Part shown: piece by piece, positions 50,020 to 62,000 of the stretch
How positions within the stretch are numbered: position 1 is the stretch's first letter
Layout of the letters: every line of letters begins with the position of its first letter
From: Phalacrocorax aristotelis
Taxonomy: Eukaryota > Chordata > Aves > Suliformes > Phalacrocoracidae
DNA: 64,000 bases
Direction of reading: 5' to 3'
Assembly (NCBI RefSeq): GCF_949628215.1
Contig: NC_134279.1
Span: forward strand, 9,530,041 to 9,594,040
Translations under genes and position numbers: made by a program
The notes under the pieces: model-generated
Told to the model about the DNA's origin: nothing
Database searches by the model: none
Seen by the model: the letters and a program-made list of their open reading frames with translations, nothing else

Positions 50020-51466
50020 GATCTATTTGTTTCATGTCCAAGTGATGGTTTACTGCAAGCCCTTTCCTCTAAGTGTTCAGCTCTGTTTCTAACAGGAACT
50101 GATCTGCTGTCGTTAGAGCATCCTATGGTGGGAGGTTAGGGCTGGGTGAAGCTTGGGGAGAAACTGTAGAAAACTGTTGCACAAAGTTACCTCTAACTTG
50201 CTGAACTGAAACACAGCACTGTGGTTTGTACATTCAGTACTTTACCTCTGGCCTGTGGCTGCCCAAAACCAGGAGCTGTAAAACCCTCAGGGAAGAGGTG
50301 TTCCAGTACTGCTTTTTCAAGTCTGCAGGGTCAGGTTAGAGCTGAAATAGCCTTGACTTCAAGGCAGTTCTCCTTATTCATCTAGTCTCTAACAGAGACA
50401 ATCTTTGATTATTTTGTCATGTCTAAATCAAGGAAATAGCTTACAAATAAAGAATTTGGCACTAGGAACAGCAAGAAAGATGTATGAGTAGTACTTAAAA
50501 ACCACCTCCTTAAATGATTGTCCCAAAGGAATTTTAACTGCTCTTACACTTCTCAACTAAATCTTCTCATGTTGGACCTTAATCCTCAGATGGAATGAAT
50601 GCATGGTAAAATAACTACAAGAAGTCTGTGACAAACCAAGAAGCCTGTGCAGCTCTTGTGCAGACTAAGGGGTTTTGAATATAGCTGTAGACACAAACAT
50701 TTACACAGGCACATAAACACAGCTTTCTTGGAAGAAACATTTCAGTTTAGTACTTGAAGAAAGCCTAAGAGGTAGACTCCAGAGGGCAGAAAGGCATAAC
50801 TGCTTAGAAAGAATGATCAGCTAGCTTGTAAGGAACAGTGTGACTTCAGTGCAGTTATATTATGTTGCTAACCAGAATGAAAAGGAGGAGCCGTACCTGC
50901 AAATATAAGAATGTGTGTTGTAAGAATGAGAGGATGATAATCCAGAGCAAGTTAGCCATAGCTTAAGACACAGCTGACCTAGGAAAATAAAAACAACTCA
51001 CAGCCAAAGAATTTCAACTGTTGCTTTCTTATTTTAATCATTATGCAAACCTATTAATGTCCATGGGTTACCCCTTTTTAGGGCGATTCTGCATTTTACA
51101 GGTATTCACTGCAGAAGAGGAGACTTGAATCTGCTTTTATCCATAACCCTTTAAATAAATTACAGGTAAAATAATCCCTCCAAGTACCCAAACATTTTCT
51201 CACACTTAAGTTGGAAGTTAGCTAGCCTGAAGAACAACAGCATTAAAAACCCTACAACGTATGTACTTTCAGCACAAATGAAGTTGTAGAACACAAAATC
51301 CTAACCTTGTTAGCCATTTTTAAAACCCTTGCATTTCTCATGTCTAAGGTAACACCAGTTTCTGAAGTAACTGATATCACCAGTTACAGAAGTAACTTTT
51401 GGCTGCTGTAACTAAGCGCTTCACGTTGCAGTCTCTTTTCACCACCAAAAACCAGTATTTCTGTAG
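50020..51466. other. Gap between convergent PLK4 and MFSD8
   Basis: About 1.4 kb of AT-rich sequence between the two gene ends. Holds an extra plus-strand AATAAA at 50446-50451 and no coding sequence or recognised repeat. Confidence 0.55.
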
Positions 51467-52840
51467 TTTATTATGAATTAGTGTATAAAAGAAATGCTTA
51501 TAAAAGCAAAAGCCTTTCTTGTAACATTCTGTGATTCTGCAGCAGGAAAGCCCAAGAGAGAATAAAACTTCTGTATTCCATTCAGTCAGTACTGAAAAAA
51601 TAATCTTTTAATTCAGTAGTCTTTTAGTGTTTGAACAATTCATTACACAGGAATACTTCATTACATTTAATATATTCAGTAAGCATCAAATATTAGACCC
51701 CTTAAGCAGCAGCTACACCTCTCATACTAGAGTTATTCCACTTATTTTTTCCCCAGTAGTATTGAAACAGGTAAAACAAACCCGTACAGATGAGCTTAGG
51801 CCCCATTATGAAAGAAAATTATTATTTCACTTGTTAAAATAAACACTGAATCTTTCAAACATTGTAAACTCCTCTTTCTCATACCATATTATCAGAAAAA
51901 GTAAGCCTACAAATAATAGTGAACTCTCAAGGAGCCAGTTTCCTCCTTTTCACTTCACGAGCAGTGGTTGCTCAGCATAGTGCCTTCACTCTCACAAGTG
52001 ACAACCAAAGTGTAAACTACTGTGCTTAGTATTTCCTTCTTGTAGTAAAGCTAAGAAAAGATGTGCGCAATGTAATGCTGTGTGGGTTATCCTTCTTGCT
52101 ACTAAAAGGCATTCGGCAAAACAGTAGAAGTAAAATTGCACGTATGGTTCTCTGTAGTTCAAGTAACAGCCGCTGAGGCTCTGATTTACAATGGCTCTTA
52201 ACCTACTTAAACACCCAGGTCCCACCTAAACTGCTTGTGAAGTGGGCACCTACCTCCCTCTGCAATTCCGTCACATTTCATTTGAAATCCCGGAGAAGGC
52301 GTGCTGATACACAACCGTTTGCAAAGTGAGACGGTTTGTATTAGCTGTGCTCACAAGCTAGCAAACCGAACATCAGAAGGTTCACTGTATGGAAACATCC
52401 CTACTTCAAAGTGCATGCAGCTCAACTAATCCTGTAGTTACAAGAGTTACTAATCCTGATTCACAGAATCAAGATAAATATTTCTTTTACTTCTTTCTGA
52501 AAAGGATGCACGTCACCTGTGACCTTCACAGCTGCATTCAGTACAGAGGTGCACCATTTAAGCTGTACACGCTTCAAATGTGCCATTGTATCGACCTGAC
52601 TTGTTCACATCCCTTCCTCTGCTGCTAGAAAAGCAGAATACAAACGCTCTGTGGCAGCAGGTGCGACCATATATATTAGGATATGACCAAGTTATGTGTT
52701 ATGTCAATGTGTAAGTACAGGTCTACGGTTCTTAGTATACAGCCAACAAGGTCAGTGGTTCGGTACTCCTCATTAAAAAGTAGTAATAAACTAAAGTATT
52801 ATTCCTGGTTGGTTTTCCTTTTTTTTTTAAAAATACGTAT
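51467..52840 (-). other. MFSD8: Probable MFSD8 3' UTR
   Basis: Non-coding sequence after the MFSD8 stop. Candidate poly(A) signals on the minus strand are ATTAAA (plus-strand TTTAAT at 51607-51612) and AATAAA (TTTATT at 51467-51472). The end point is inferred; either site gives a 1.2-1.4 kb UTR. Confidence 0.45.
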
Positions 52841-53056
52841 TTAACAATTCTCTTCTTGCATCCTTCCGTATCTGACAGAAAATGCAATCAGTCTCTTGTA
52901 TACTATCTCCAAGACTAAGAGGGAGACTACAACTACTCCACAGATTAAGCTAAACGCCCAGCGTGGTCCCAGGTGAGTGTATATTTGGCTCACAAAAACA
53001 GGCCCAAGTATTCGTGCTCCACTTCCAGAGGCAGTTAGCCATCCCATGTAGACACC
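52841..53056 (-). CDS. MFSD8: MFSD8 coding exon 12 (TM12, C-terminus)
   Basis: Residues 465-535, [19 protein letters not shown] to [11 protein letters not shown], stop TAA at 52841-52843. Three residues longer than human, which ends RIQE. Acceptor ctgtag. Confidence 0.96.
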   Translation of the reverse strand, partial: GVYMGWLTASGSGARILGPVFVSQIYTHLGPRWAFSLICGVVVVSLLVLEIVYKRLIAFSVRYGRMQEENC

Positions 53057-56000
53057 CTACAGAGGATCAAAAGCTTATGTCAGTGATACAGGAATTATTT
53101 GGCTTGCCAATAGTTCCCACCAACTATCCTATTTTGGAAATTTAGACATGTTTAAGCAATTGCTTATCTTTCTTAACTCGTTAAGATACCGAATACTTTG
53201 CTTGCAAGGGCACTGCTCAGCTTCTCTAAGCATTAATTCCAAGGCTCTGCTGAGCTACATACTCTATAGCTTTCTAACAAGAAATCATTCTGGCTCAAAA
53301 CATTTAGTCTCTTACAGCAAAATATAACATGGTAAAAATGAAATAAGTGGTGAAAAAGGAAGAAAAAATTTTATTAAGCAGTAATACCAGCTTGCTATGC
53401 GTTTTACCACTGTAAAATGTCAATAACTGGAGCTATCATAACATTTATAGTCTTTATGTAATATCCTTACTAAGAGGAACATTATTCCCTACTGATATTA
53501 TATAATTGGTTGTTACAAAACTGGCTCTCCCAGAACAGTTGTGAAAGTCACAAGTTTTGGGCTTACTTGTTCCAAAATTTTCAAGCTGTAAGATTTGCTG
53601 TAAATTGTAGCACGAGCCTTGCCTTCTAATTCCTCTAGGGACTTGCCTTGGATTTTAAAAAATGATTAGAGTTCCTGGAAACTTCTGCCCAGGCTGAAAT
53701 GTACTATGATTTGGCTGATGACGAAAGGAATTTTAGCCAGATCCCTCATTCTAATACTGACGGCGCAGGTCCTGGAGAGCAAATGAAATAAACCGTTTAG
53801 GCATCGTGCTTACCTGAGGCTTTGGGCCTAGGATTTTTGAGTATAATGTGTAGGACATGACATTACAAACTGGATAGCCCAATCCTATCAGGATATCAGA
53901 GCTGATATACTGGGCCAGATAGATCATAGGTGTGTTCAGGCACCAGGACTGTGTGACAGGGCAGCCAACGGGTTCCACTGTGTCGTTGGATGGAAGCTGC
54001 ATCACTTCCAAACTCCAGAAAGGCACGAACATTTCAGTGGAAGTTGGTCTGGGAATGGAGTTATTCTTTATTTCTGTAAAAATAAATTATGTGTGCCTTT
54101 AAGAAAAAAAAAAAAACAACAAAAAGCTTTCAGAAACACCCATGACGACAGTTTAGTATGACTTGAATTATACCTTGCCACTGGATATTTGGTAGGTTTT
54201 TCCCCCAAGGCAGTAAGATAAAGAATCCAACCAAGACAATCAGTAAGCCTCCATGGAGTATGGCACGCTCACCAGTCCTATCACACAATGAAATGACAAT
54301 TATCACCTAATTAAAGTTTATGAAGGTGCTAACGACATAGCCCATTAGCTTTTGGAAAAGATGCCTGACTGAAACAACTGCAAGAAAAATTGGAAAATCA
54401 CAGTAACTCAAAACCTGTTTTTCTTGTGATTCACGGGTAACAGACAGACAAGGGAGTGGGTGACGTTAACAGAATAAAGAACAACCACAGCCCCACAGCT
54501 GTGTCAAAAGTGGAAATACTTCATTGTCACAGTAAACCCAAATTCATTAACCAGATTTAAGTAACGCAGATTTGGCCTTGCCATAAACCTTTTCACATTT
54601 AGAGCTAACATAAGTAACAAAATTCCGATAAACTCCCCAAACTTACCTTTTAGATAGCGTTTTAACCACCATGAAAACAACAACCGATTCAATGCCAACC
54701 ACACTAAGGATTATTCCATTATAAAAAACAGCTTCTTTCCTGGTCCAGGAATACATATCCATAGTCAATGGAGTAGCTATACTAAATTGACAGAACAAAA
54801 TTACGTTAATTAAATAAAAGGCTGCTTCTATACAGTCATTTCCACACATATATTGTCTCAAAACACCAAACACAATGGTAGAGAAGCCTTTCGTCCTCAT
54901 GGGCGTATCAGAAAGCACAGGCTAGTTAGAAACTAATTCTGTTCTGCATCATCTATTAAAACTAAATCCACTAGACAAAATTACAACTGCATTACACCAG
55001 CCGTACTCAGAAGCATCATTAATCTATTACTTCCAATAGTCCCTGAAAAGATGATAGAGTTGAAGCAAATCAAGAGTAATAGAAAAAAAAATCAGGCCCT
55101 GTGAGTATAAAAATAATGAACATTTAATATGGTTTCAGTTTTAGCAACCACCCAGTCTCTAGGAACTCAGTTTTCTAAAAATAATGCAATTAAGACAGAG
55201 ACATGTTGTTAAAAGAAATTTTAGCAATGTTAGAGCTCAAAAATCTTACAAGAAAACCTTTTATCCTCAGAGGATTTTATAAATTAAAAAAATGAGGTAT
55301 ACTTCAGTCTGAGGTAATGCTATGTTGTACTTGTTTCCTTACACACAGAAAATTTGAGAGTGAATAACATCCCTCTGCAGGTAAAAGAAATCATGTAAAA
55401 TAATGTAGTGTACAAGAATAGAGAGAAAGAATAAGAATACAAGAGAGAGAGAAAAAGAATACAATTGCATTAACTATTGCAAACAATTGTTTTAATCATT
55501 ATTGAAATGAGAGCTTCACTGGAGCTTTTGGAGCTAATCAGAATCATACCAAGAAATTACACAAAACGAAAAGTATAGAACAAGGTACTCAACCAAAGGC
55601 ACAGTTTTCTCTGAAGATTTCAGGTAGTGTTTTTTTCAAAACACTTAAAAAGTTGAGGAAATGGGTTTGCATCCGTTCAAAAGCTTTTACATTTATGTTT
55701 CATATACCACAAACTGTATGCTACATATTTTTAGTTATTACTGACCTTTAATTCATTACTCTGCATCAGTACACAGCAATTTGACTGCATATGGTTTTGG
55801 ACCTCTATTTAGGCAGAGTACGGTTAAGAAAATGAGAGCAGCAGAAAAGCTTTTCCACGCACACCCAGTCTAACTACAGTTAGACTAAGACTAGACTTAG
55901 ACTGTCCAAGTATATTGAGAGAAAATGGACAAACTTACGTTTCAAAGACAGCAAACACAAACAAGATGACAAAGAAAAGAAAATTGAGTGCTACCACAGC

Positions 56001-59000
56001 AGCATGGTCAACATTTCCTTCTGCGTCCTGATCCAGAACACCACCTTCTGCAACAAAATGGAAGAATTATTCTAAACTGCAAACCGAGCTTTTTTTTTAT
56101 ACCACAACAAACGTAATGATTTCCTTACTCTGTTAAGTAGCTAACATGCAGGTTGGTGGGCGGCTAGGCAGGTTTGTTTTGACAATCCAAGTGTAATATT
56201 TTAAAATCAAAATGGAATTGTTGAAACTTCAATTCCTCTGACAATGAGGGAAAATTATTTCCAAACTGGTTATACCATCTGTTTTCCCTCTGTAATGCTG
56301 GGACTGACAAGTCCTGAGTGACAGCAAAATAAGCAAACTTTTAAAAAGATCTGCATGATGGAAACCAAAACACTTTCTGTTCCCCTTGCATGGTCAAAAA
56401 TACACAGAATTCTCCACACTACCACATAGTGCACTACCAATTTGTTCCTCTACGCTGGGCATAGCGTTTTCATACACAAAGCACCCACATGTAGTGTGCA
56501 CGTACAGCTCCATTTTTAAAAAGAAAACTAATACAATACTGGTGATTTCCATAGATTTTAAAAGAGGCTTAAGATGACTTTTTGTATACCTTTTATTCTT
56601 CAAGTGACGAATACTCACAATATTTTAAAAAATTTGAGCTGTGTACAAAAAGGGTACATACTAGACATAAGCTGTCACACTGTATGTGGCACTTACTGTA
56701 CTTCAGTCTCACCAACCGAATTTACTTATACAACATACACCTTTTAATAAGATGCTGTTTGTGAAAGCTGACATACAGTAACAATATTACTCAGCATGGC
56801 AGAGAACAGAAGAGAAGAATGACTGCAGAGTAGAAGTTAAGGGAAATTTTTTTTTTATGTCCATGTTCAGTTAATCCCATCTCTTGGAAGAGGCAGTTCC
56901 AGGATGAAAATCTGGAAGGATCCATACAATATTTGGTTTTTTTAATTCTTTGCTACCAGACAGCACTAAGGACACATATGGACACAACACAGAATGACGC
57001 AATTTCTGGCCCAGCTAGAAAGTGATGTAGCCTACTTTCCGCTTCGAGTTCCCAATGCATCAGACTTCAGAATACTTCTAAATGCTTGCAAGTAATAAGA
57101 GAGTACTTAAAAATTATAATCACAGAATAAGTTTTCAAGAAAACACAGGTACCTTCTCCTTCAAAATTGACACTTTTGCACTCCCGTCCCATGTCATCCA
57201 CTCGATGCTCTCTAGAAGTATAGAATTGTTTTCATTAATACCCATATCTTTTTATCTACGATTGAGTCAAGTTTCTATTAAATAACTCTAAATGGCATAA
57301 TCTTCTATTCTAATTATTCGCAGCTCGTTTAAACATCACCTGTGTAGTCTACATTTTACTGCAGTGAACACCTTCATATTCAAGAAAGAAAATATTCTAA
57401 TGGGAGAATATCACATATCTGTGTGCATCTCTCCCCTCCCCTCACTGCCACCAATGGGATAAAGCATAAAAATCCCGCCTTGAGATTCTTAAAGGAAAGA
57501 CACAGACCATAAGAACCCTACAGACAAGCGAAGCTTATTTCTCTTTAAAGAAAAAACATGGGCAGAAACCATCAACACTAGAAATATACCAAGGCTAAGC
57601 TAATAATCTAACAGCTGTAACTTTTTCCATCAGTTTACATTCTAGCTGTAACATCGTTATGATTAATTTATGAGCATAATTAAAAAGATATGCATTGAAG
57701 AAGGTAGAAACCCTGAAAAACAAATAACATCTTATAGTTTTAGCGCTCCAGATTTCAGGCTTATTACTCCTCCTTCTGGCCAGCATATTATTTCTTACAA
57801 GCCACCCACTAAAGCAAGGCAGAATATTTCTCTTTTTTGATGTGACTACCTGAATATGGCAAAGATGAGAATAATATTAAAAACTCCTAAAAAAGCTCCA
57901 AACAAAACTGGTGCCGTATACATGTTCAGCTGAAGGTGAACTAATTTCCATGTTATTCCTTCTTCTCCGATAAGTGTAAAACATGTCTGAAAAACTTAAA
58001 AACACAAATGTATTAAGAAAATCTTGAGAATCATTACAAAAACATTACAATGCATATAGAAAAAACATATAAAACTGAATAAGCAAAGTTGTTCTGATTG
58101 CTAAGTGAAATTTAAATATTATACCTGTCAAACCTTTTGCATTTTGAGAATCCTACTCTAAATAAACTGGTGGATACCCATGGGGTCTCAACTAGTCAGT
58201 AAACTACTTGGTTACATACATACACTGTATAAATAACAGCAATGACACTTAAAGAACTGGAAGTGAATTCTGAGTGTACCAACGGTTCATTTTCTTGGCC
58301 ATGTGCAGACAACTGATTTATCCTTTTTCTTTTTCCTCCTACATGGAAAACCTTGGTCCTGGGACTGGCCTATCCCTCCTGCTAAGGGCAAGCTAGAGAG
58401 AAAAGAAGTTGTGGCTTGGTTTTTTTTAAGTAAAATTTAAATTGCTGCAGAGCAAAAGATTGTAAGATCAGGTCACTTGCTTACTACTGTTAGGAAACAG
58501 ACTGAGAGTCCCTATCAAATTAGGAAAGGGAATTACCTAAATTTATACTTGATGCAAATCACAGAAAGAATGCAGACTTTTTGTGGCTGTAGACCGGTTA
58601 ATGCTCTATCAACAGCACCAGTAATGATCCACGGGAGAAAAAACTTTCAACCCTGAATGTTCACCTCATTATATTACCATACACAGAACACTTCAGCTCT
58701 ACTAATTGGATAATCTTAATCTCCAGCTATAGAGGACAAGTAATCAGTAGAGGCTGTTTAGGACAAAATTGCTGGTCTCTCTCTACAACACAAGGCAAAG
58801 TCTAACGCATTTCTCCCATGAAGCAGACAGAGCACCTCAGGAGCCAGTCAAGCCTGATCTAACAAACACCCCTCGAGCTCTTTGTCCCCTTTGCTCTCTG
58901 TAATACCTGTGCTATATCTTACAACTTTTGCCAATGTGAAGATTTCGTGATCATCACTACAAGATCAGAAAGATCTGTTGGATGTTATTTGCCACAATGT

Positions 59001-62000
59001 GTGAGGCAAGGTGGAATCTTCAGTCATTTCGGAAAAGTGGAAATGTTTGCCTGAGTACAGCAACGTTAAGTTCCCTTCTCCGTGAATAAGGTGCAATTGG
59101 TCATAGACTATTTAGTGGGCACTGGTACATAGAGCATCTTGGAACTTGGTTTTCCTGCAGCCAGCAACCCAAACCAGCTAGTTTTCAACTACAGTTAGAA
59201 TTTCTTTGACTAGAGTATTTCATTTATGTTGGCATACACAAGTATGTATGACTGGATCCCATTTATTCAATTTTAGGACCACTGACAAACTATCCCTTAA
59301 AATCCCCGACATAGAGCTGCTGAGGATTCCTACTTCCAATGCTCCATTTCATCCTAAAAAATATTAGAGAAGTGAAGAAAGATGATGTGCTTTACCTGGT
59401 CCTAATATGAAGCCAACTGCCTGGCAGGCACTGGTATTTGCCATGGCACTTGTCCTTTCTGTAAGAGAAGTGGCACCCGCAATATACGATCGAACTACAG
59501 CCACGTTTCCTTAAAAAACACAAAACCAAGAAAGTGCATAAATACGAAGTTATATTCTTAAATTATCCAGTTACATTTCTTTAGGGCTGTTTTTTTCTCA
59601 TTTTGCAAGGAAATAAAACCCAGCACTTGCTCTAGTATTTATACACAACTGCACAATTACACAATTTTATTATAAACTACTATTGGCTGACACTTTGCTT
59701 TCTTAAGTAACAAGTTATCATTCACATATGGTAAATCTGGTACTAAAATATCAAGTTAACCGTCTTACACAAGACAGAGAATTAATAATTTTCAGAAATA
59801 TAAATTCTGACGTGGTTACCTGCTCCAAATCCCACAAGAGCACGCGCAGTCAGCATGTAGTATTTGTTGTGTGAATGAGGTACATGGACGTAGGCATAAA
59901 GACAATTAGCAGCTACTGAAATAGCAGTTGAAACAACGAGAGGTTCTCTCCTTGGCCTGTAATTGGACCACAAGCCAAACAGGGGAGAGGCAACCATTTG
60001 GCCAATGCTGTATGAAGCTATAATCCAGCCCAAGAAACTTGCATCTGCTGTCGGATCAATCTGCAGAAACAAATTAATCAATTCTATGGGTAAAGTATTA
60101 TAGTATTTTATATCAACAAAAACATTTTAGAATCAGTACCTGAAATACCTAAGACTCTGCACTGTAATTCTGAGGGTGTATGGCACTATGCAATGCAGCA
60201 TCAAACCTAAGCTATTGCTAAACAAGTCAGTGTGTCTGCATGGCACTGTGCGGTATTTAATACCCCGCTCTGGGTCTCAGATGCAGTTGTTTTCACATAG
60301 TACTTTGGGGCAATAAACTGTGCCTAACTTGTCTCCAGCAGTGCACCAAACCAATGAAAAGTGCTTTGCTTCTGTGACTGGAAAAAGCTCACTTGCAGCG
60401 AACTCAAATAGTTTTAATATAGCACTGCTGATGGCTATAGGCATAATTTAAGCAGTAGGGTAAGTCAGTTTGCATGCCAGGAGCAAGAAATGACTTAAGT
60501 AATCTCTGCACATGCCTGAATATGTCCTGATTTACAAGGCTGATGATGCATTTCGTTTTCTTCTCCAAGAATTCAGCACCAGCCTTGATTTTAATGACAC
60601 CTCTAGGACCCTGCCCACGATACTTCTTCCAAATTTGCATTAGAAACTGCCTTCTACAATTCCAGGAGCAGTAAAATTAAAGTTTGAGAGACCTTTTATA
60701 CCACTGCTAACAAGAATGCAATGCAGAGAGAAAAAAACACCAACCAAACTAAAAACCTGGACACAGGTGACTCCCAATTAAGAATATCAAGAAGGTCTAA
60801 CTGCAAAAATTTGACATTTACAGAGCAAATTCTACCTTCCGCTTCCTTTTTTTTTTTAATGCAGACAAGCCCTGTGTATTATGTTTTAACCCTAAAATGC
60901 ATTCAGATAAAGAGATTTCTATTGATCCACTGTCTAAGAAAACAGTGAAATTACATTGGAAAACCAGGCATTTCTGGATTATGATGTACCTTTATCAATT
61001 CAGGAAAATAACTGTCAGACTTTACATGGAATAATGAAAGATGTCTAAGTGGATGGCAAAATAAAAGTCTCTTATAACCACACATTCCTTTTACTGTTTC
61101 TTTTCCTAAATAAATTGCCAAGTTTTGTATTACATACTTTCTGAGCAGGAGTTTTCTGTTCTTATTAATTAAAAAAAAAGTATTTACAAACCTTTTGGAG
61201 ATACGGCCACACAGACATTATTACAATTGAGAAACCTGCAATGCAGTAAAAACATAGCTGAAGTTACTTTATTTGCTGTGTTTATCAGTAATTTGTTTTA
61301 CGGAAAGAGTTATTACAGGTTCATTCTTCTGCTCCTAAGTACAGTATATTCTAAAACTGTGCATTGGTCCATCACCTGAAAAATTATGTATTATGTGCTT
61401 TTTTTAAGGAGTGATAATTCTTCCTAACAGGAAGAACTATTTTTAAAAGGACATTTTATAGGTTCATAAAAAATAGAAAAGAATTCCTGTGAAAATAGTA
61501 CTGATGCGCCAAGCAAACTGTGTGGGATTTTTCCTCCCAATGGAAAGACAAGGTGCCCAGGGTAAAAAGAATGTCTTCATATACTGACATGTTTGTATTA
61601 ATTTATCAAAGAAATTTTAATTAATCAAATAAAAAAAAAAATCACAGAGGTATCCTATGATTTTTCAATATCATTTCTAAGCCTACAGAAAAATCACCAG
61701 AAGCCTTGTTTCCAGGGAGTTATTTAAGAATGAAACAGCCATTTGTCCTGCAGTGGAGATGCAAAATCCCATAGGGGAAAACAAGCTCTCATACACATTT
61801 TCAAATAGATAACATAGATTCCCATAAAAATCTTACCTCTTAAGAACTCAGCATTATTTCTATTTTCATTACCTAGAAGTTGCACTTTGTATGATAAAAG
61901 TGTGACCCTAGTTTTGTTTGGTTCGGAGCAATGACCTTGCTCTGCCAGTACCTTTTACCCTGAACTATTACAAAGCCATAAAACAAAGATTTAAGTGATA

